A stretch of 64,000 nt of DNA. It comes from Gordionus sp. m RMFG-2023. Its lineage: Eukaryota; Nematomorpha; Gordioida; Chordodea; Parachordodidae. Positions 59,835 through 64,000 of this stretch are shown piece by piece. Positions within the stretch are counted from its first letter, which is position 1. Each line of letters starts with the position of its first letter. A model generated the notes under the pieces. It was not told where the DNA came from and did not search any database. It worked only from the letters and a program-made list of their open reading frames with translations. Made by a program: the position numbers and the translations under genes. Location: positions 23,359,120 through 23,423,119 of the forward strand of contig NC_088778.1 in the NCBI RefSeq assembly GCF_954871325.1, in the 5' to 3' direction.

Positions 59835-62187
59835 ATGTATCCAAAAATTGGAGAACCAGCACCATTTTTCCAAGGAACAGCCGTGGTGAATGGAAATTTT
59901 AAGGAAATAAAATTGACGGATTATAAGGGCAAATACTTAGTCGTATTCTTTTATCCCATGGATTTTACCTTCGTATGTCCCACCGAAATTATAGCTTTTA
60001 GTGATAGGGCGGACGAATTCAAAACCGAAAATTGTGAACTTGTTGGTGTTTCGACCGATAGCCACTTTAGTCACTTAGCTTGGTTAGTCATATTTTAGTA
60101 CATATTAATTATATAAATATATTATTTCTTTTTAAATTCAGGATCTGTCTGTTCATTAAAAAAATAAATTTATGATATTAGATTAAATAGTTATAATATC
60201 TTTAAAAAATTAAAATAATTTATTTCTTTTCAGTTTATTCGGGGCACAAATATCTAAAAATATTAAAAAAAAAATTTTTCATTCTAAATTTGTTATTTTG
60301 AAAAATTTTGACGGGGATTAAACTCAAGCCCCCTTTACTAGTGACGTCACTTAAATTACAAGGTTACCGGTAATTATTTATATTTTTTTAAAAATTAGTA
60401 ATTTAAAAAAATGTAATTAATGCCTGCAACTAGGGCTGTGCCGATATTAAATATCGGATCGGCACCGATATTTTTATTGTTCTTAGTTATTTTATGATTG
60501 TATATGTAATATCATAATATTAAATTAATGCAATTTATTTGTTGTAATGTTTACAAAAATAGTTAAAAATTTTACACTATTTTTTTTTTATATTATCTGC
60601 AACAAGAAAAGGATTTAAAAATATTTAACGAAGTGACATTCAGCTAGTTTATTAAACAGCTCGATTTCGCCAATTTTTAAAAATAGTCGACTCAAGATTT
60701 TTACCAAAAATGAACTACAAGATTATTTGGGCAAATGCCCACGCATGGCAGAAAGGTTTGTACTTCTATTGGCGAAATTTCGAAGCTTAGGAAAATATTT
60801 TGTCTAAAATCTTGATTACCCCTTTTTAAAAATCAGTCAAATGGAGCTGTTTAACGACACTACACATTTACCCATAAACATTGAAAATATTTTAAATGAG
60901 ATTAATTTTTGGTGAATAAAAAAAATAAAGGTCTAAAAATTAGAAAATATTGATTTTTATGACATTGGTTCAAAGATATGGTAAACCTTAAAATTATATA
61001 TACCTTTCACTAGTTTCATGATAATTTCCCGAATTTAAAATTACTCTATTATATATAATATACATCATTTACATCAAGCGCTCATTTAGAAAATTTGTTA
61101 AGTCTAAGGAAGTATTATTTTTAAATAAAAGCACCATTAGTCACCAAAAGTTTATTATTAATAAAAGCAAATAAAAATTTATTAGGCTCAAATTTTTATG
61201 AAAAATAAGGATACATTTAGATCCTTTGTTTTTCAAATAAAGATCGGGTTTGGCTTGGTACACTTCTATTTTATTTATAATAATGGATAGTATTTTTATT
61301 GATGACTTTTTGAAGAACAAAAGTATCTATTTTCATACGATCCATTAGATTTTACCTTTTTTTGACCTATTTTATTACTTATGAATTTAAAATATTTATC
61401 TCATTTTTCTCTATCAGGATTAATACTCCTCGCAAACAAGGTGGTCTGGGTCCAATGAAAATACCTTTGCTTGGTGATAAATCCATGAAAATGGCGACAG
61501 ATTACGGCGTTTTGAAAGGTGACGAAGGAATCGCTTTTAGGTAAAATAAAGAATATTCTTAACTTCTCTCTTTTATTTTTTTTCCAATACACTTTTTAAA
61601 ATAAATATAGAGGCTTATACCTAATCGATGACAAGCAAAGACTGAGACAAATAACCATAAACGACTTGTCAGTCGGTCGATCGGTTGATGAAACTTTGAG
61701 ATTGGTCAAAGCATTTCAATTTACGGACAAATATGGAGAAGGTTAGTCATAAAATTCTTTAAAACACGCTATAAATTATATGGTCGATTTTCGAATATAT
61801 AAAACCGCAAAATAGAATTCGGGCTCTTCTTAACGCGCGTATTGAATGAAATCCGTTAAGCAAGGCGCGAGTTAATTAATTTTTTTCAGCTTTCTTCATT
61901 AGCTTATAAGTTCAAAGAAAAATCTCGAGTGTGAGGCGATATTTGGCCACAAAAACTAAAAGAATCAGCAAAAAATACAAACCCAACTATAAAACTATCA
62001 TGATAAAGGCTATATATTATTATTATTTTTAACCCGTGAATAATATAAGATGTTTATCAAACAATTAAAACCATTTTTTCTTTTATATAAAAACACAGTA
62101 TGTCCAGCGAACTGGAAACCAGGAGACAAGTCTATAAAGCCAAACGTTGATAAGAGCAAAGAATTTTTTGAAGCTACCAACAAATAA
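59835..62187 (+). CDS. Typical 2-Cys peroxiredoxin (PRDX1/2-like), 4 exons
   Basis: Predicted exons: 59835-60082, 61418-61540, 61611-61741, 62099-62187. All are GT/AG, phases 2, 2, 1, giving 196 aa, the usual size. Peroxidatic cysteine C48 in DFTFVCPTE; resolving cysteine C169 in [16 protein letters not shown] loop after HLAWINTPRKQ. No signal or targeting peptide, so a cytosolic enzyme. The family reduces hydrogen peroxide and organic hydroperoxides using thioredoxin, as obligate dimers that form decamers. The C-terminal helix reads [10 protein letters not shown], where the family usually has YF; with GGLG this pair is linked to sensitivity to over-oxidation. Intron 1 (1335 nt) contains a hAT end fragment and a MITE. 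Confidence 0.95.
60431..60472 (+). mobile_element. Solo left-end fragment of the 2.8-kb hAT family
   Basis: TAGGGCTGTGCCGATATT and the following segment match the left end of the element at 28960 for about 40 bp with two or so differences; no transposase and no right end follow. It lies in intron 1 of the peroxiredoxin gene. Confidence 0.85.
60647..60860. mobile_element. 214-bp TA-flanked MITE in peroxiredoxin intron 1
   Basis: TA at 60645-60646 and 60861-60862; ends GTTTATTAAACAGCTC and GAGCTGTTTAACGACAC. Internal blocks ATTTTTAAAAATAGTCGACT and CTAAAATCTTGATTACC place it in the same family as the 216-bp copies, more diverged. Confidence 0.8.
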
Positions 62188-64000
62188 ATAAATGGAAAAA
62201 TGGATACTTATATTATACACTAATTTCACTAAATTATTTAGCAAATTCATTAATTTTTAAAATAGGATAGGTATCAAACTATAAATAAAAATCACTAAAG
62301 AAAATTATAAACTCATTTGTTATTAGGCTAATAAAAATCGATTTTGTCTTGTTACGCTTATTTATTCAGCTTTACTAAGAAGAGAAATTTATAAGAATCG
62401 CAAATGATAATAGAAAATCTACGAATTTCTATATAATAAGGTTTAAAAAAATCGATAAATATTTACCTTCAATCGAAAAAAGTTAAATATAAATTATTAC
62501 CAAATTAGTTAATTATTTTAAAACAATATACCAGGAAAATTATTGAAAAAAATATATATCAGGAAAATTATTTTGCTTTTAGGCATTGTTTATGCTGTTT
62601 TTACTTTATCAATAGTTTTTCAACCAGATAATGATGATGGGAATGTTTAGAGTGCTTAAGTGCATATTATAAATTTAATATTTATGTAACATTGCTACGC
62701 CATTAATATCATTCTATTTTTCTTACCTTTATAAATAGATCTATAGGATTTCTAATATAACTAACTTCAAATCTTAAACAAAAAGGGCATCAATAAATTG
62801 GGAAGCAGTGTAGGATTAACATTTTAATATATTCTGCAACTTTTTGATAATGTTTACATTTATTTGATAATTATTAATGATAAATATAATTTATCAATCG
62901 ATTCAAACCAAGCCGATAATCAATTTAGAACCCCAAACTGATTCTAAAGACAAAATCGATAAAACCGGACCACTGACCTTCACTATTATTGTTAGATGTT
63001 ATAGAACGTTAAAACATTGGACCAAATTTAATAAGAAATATGGTTGTGAGTCCTATAATTTTAATCATTTTAGTTTGAATTATTTTTATTTATACAAAAT
63101 ATAAAAAAAATGTGTAATTGATTACATGATGAACATAAAAATATTTTTAAACGTATGATTTTTTTATAACAATATAACATTTTTAATAATATATTTTATA
63201 TCTCCATAAACACTCGATCCAGCAATTCTTCGTTAACCATTTTACCTAAAAAATTATGATAAAATGTTAATCTTTTCTAAAAAAAATGTAGTTTTACTTT
63301 TATCTGGCAAATTTTGTGAACATCCTATAAAACTGTCTTTGATTTCGCAATTTTTTCCCAATTCACAATGGTTTAAAATAACTGAATTGTTAATATTTGA
63401 GCTACAATAAAAGGATAAATGTTTTAATTCTAATTTATAATTGATATGCGAATTTTTTTTTTAAATCTAAAATCGAAAACTATATTATAAGCGTATCCAG
63501 GATTCCCTATCGATGAGGGGGGGGGATTAGGTGAATTTTCTACTTTAAATTTTATCGCAGGTCTTTGGGCCCAATCATTGGTTATGTTATATTTTTATAA
63601 AAATAATTTTGAATTATAGTTATTTAAATAAATATTAACTTACATTTTTTTCCAAATTATTGTTGGTGGGGGGGGGGGGGTTAAGGGGGAAATTTTATTA
63701 GCTTAAAATGATATTTACGAGAACCGACAAATTTCAAATAGGATGAGAAATTTCCCACCCCTTGATTCCGCGCCTAATATACATTTAAAATTTTGGTCTC
63801 TTAATTATATAATCGATTTTAAGGGTACGATTCAAAAAAACACTTTAGTTATCATTAAAATTTATAATATAAGGAGAAATAGATGTTATACTTTTCCCGT
63901 ATTATGACGTGATTGCCAATGATAGAATTCGTGATTTTAACGTTGTTTTCGAAAGAGCAATGTTTACCTATAATAGACTTTTTAATGTTAACGTTTTCCT
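62188..64000. other. Gene-free stretch after the peroxiredoxin gene
   Basis: No gene seen. AATAAA occurs at and just after the stop codon. About 62925-62985 is a copy of the CACTGACCTTCACTA terminus. About 63490-63790 is a copy of the dispersed repeat with AAAATGATATTTACGAGAA, including a G14 run near 63666. Confidence 0.5.

Noticed and set aside
62877-63104. 75-codon frame on the plus strand
   Set aside because: Part of it is the terminus of a dispersed element; no protein similarity.

Overview
This is a strongly AT-rich piece of an animal nuclear genome. The evidence is three intron-bearing host genes with metazoan-type products (an alpha-arrestin, a type II Hsp40 and a cytosolic 2-Cys peroxiredoxin) set among dense DNA-transposon debris. 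An arthropod is plausible from the general look of the genes and repeats, but I cannot prove the lineage from the sequence alone. No retrovirus-like or other virus-like element, CRISPR array, rRNA or convincing functional tRNA gene was seen.

Layout. 1-14979: no host gene; AT-rich repeats, one element with inverted ends (438-1337), a perfect 126-bp tandem duplication, a hAT transposase relic (6850-7555), a SINE-like tRNA-derived head (about 9112) and a perfect TTCT microsatellite (13606-13729). 14980-22391 (+): a 10-exon arrestin-domain (ARRDC-type) gene in which one 59-nt exon and its downstream intron are tandemly duplicated. 34437-23141 (-): a 4-exon DNAJB-type Hsp40 gene, tail-to-tail with the arrestin gene. 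Its 7-kb first intron carries a 2768-bp hAT transposon with perfect 8-bp target duplications, a MITE and a Helitron relic. 35000-44700: gene-free, with hAT and Helitron relics, MITEs and diverged tandem repeats. 44754-52216: a second, 7463-bp hAT transposon with an 8-bp target duplication and 15-bp ends, holding an apparently uninterrupted multi-exon transposase gene on the minus strand. 52225-59834: gene-free, MITEs. 59835-62187 (+): a 4-exon peroxiredoxin gene. The rest is repeats.

The most unusual feature is inside the second hAT element. Between its N-terminal zinc-finger exon and its TTF-finger/catalytic exons lie six tandem copies of an 84/87-nt exon. All have splice sites, all are phase 0-0, and the only length difference among them is one whole codon. 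The predicted transposase has 1087 codons before the stop, and every exon phase agrees. The three host genes are unrelated housekeeping or signalling genes and do not form one pathway; the transposons account for most of the recognisable remainder.
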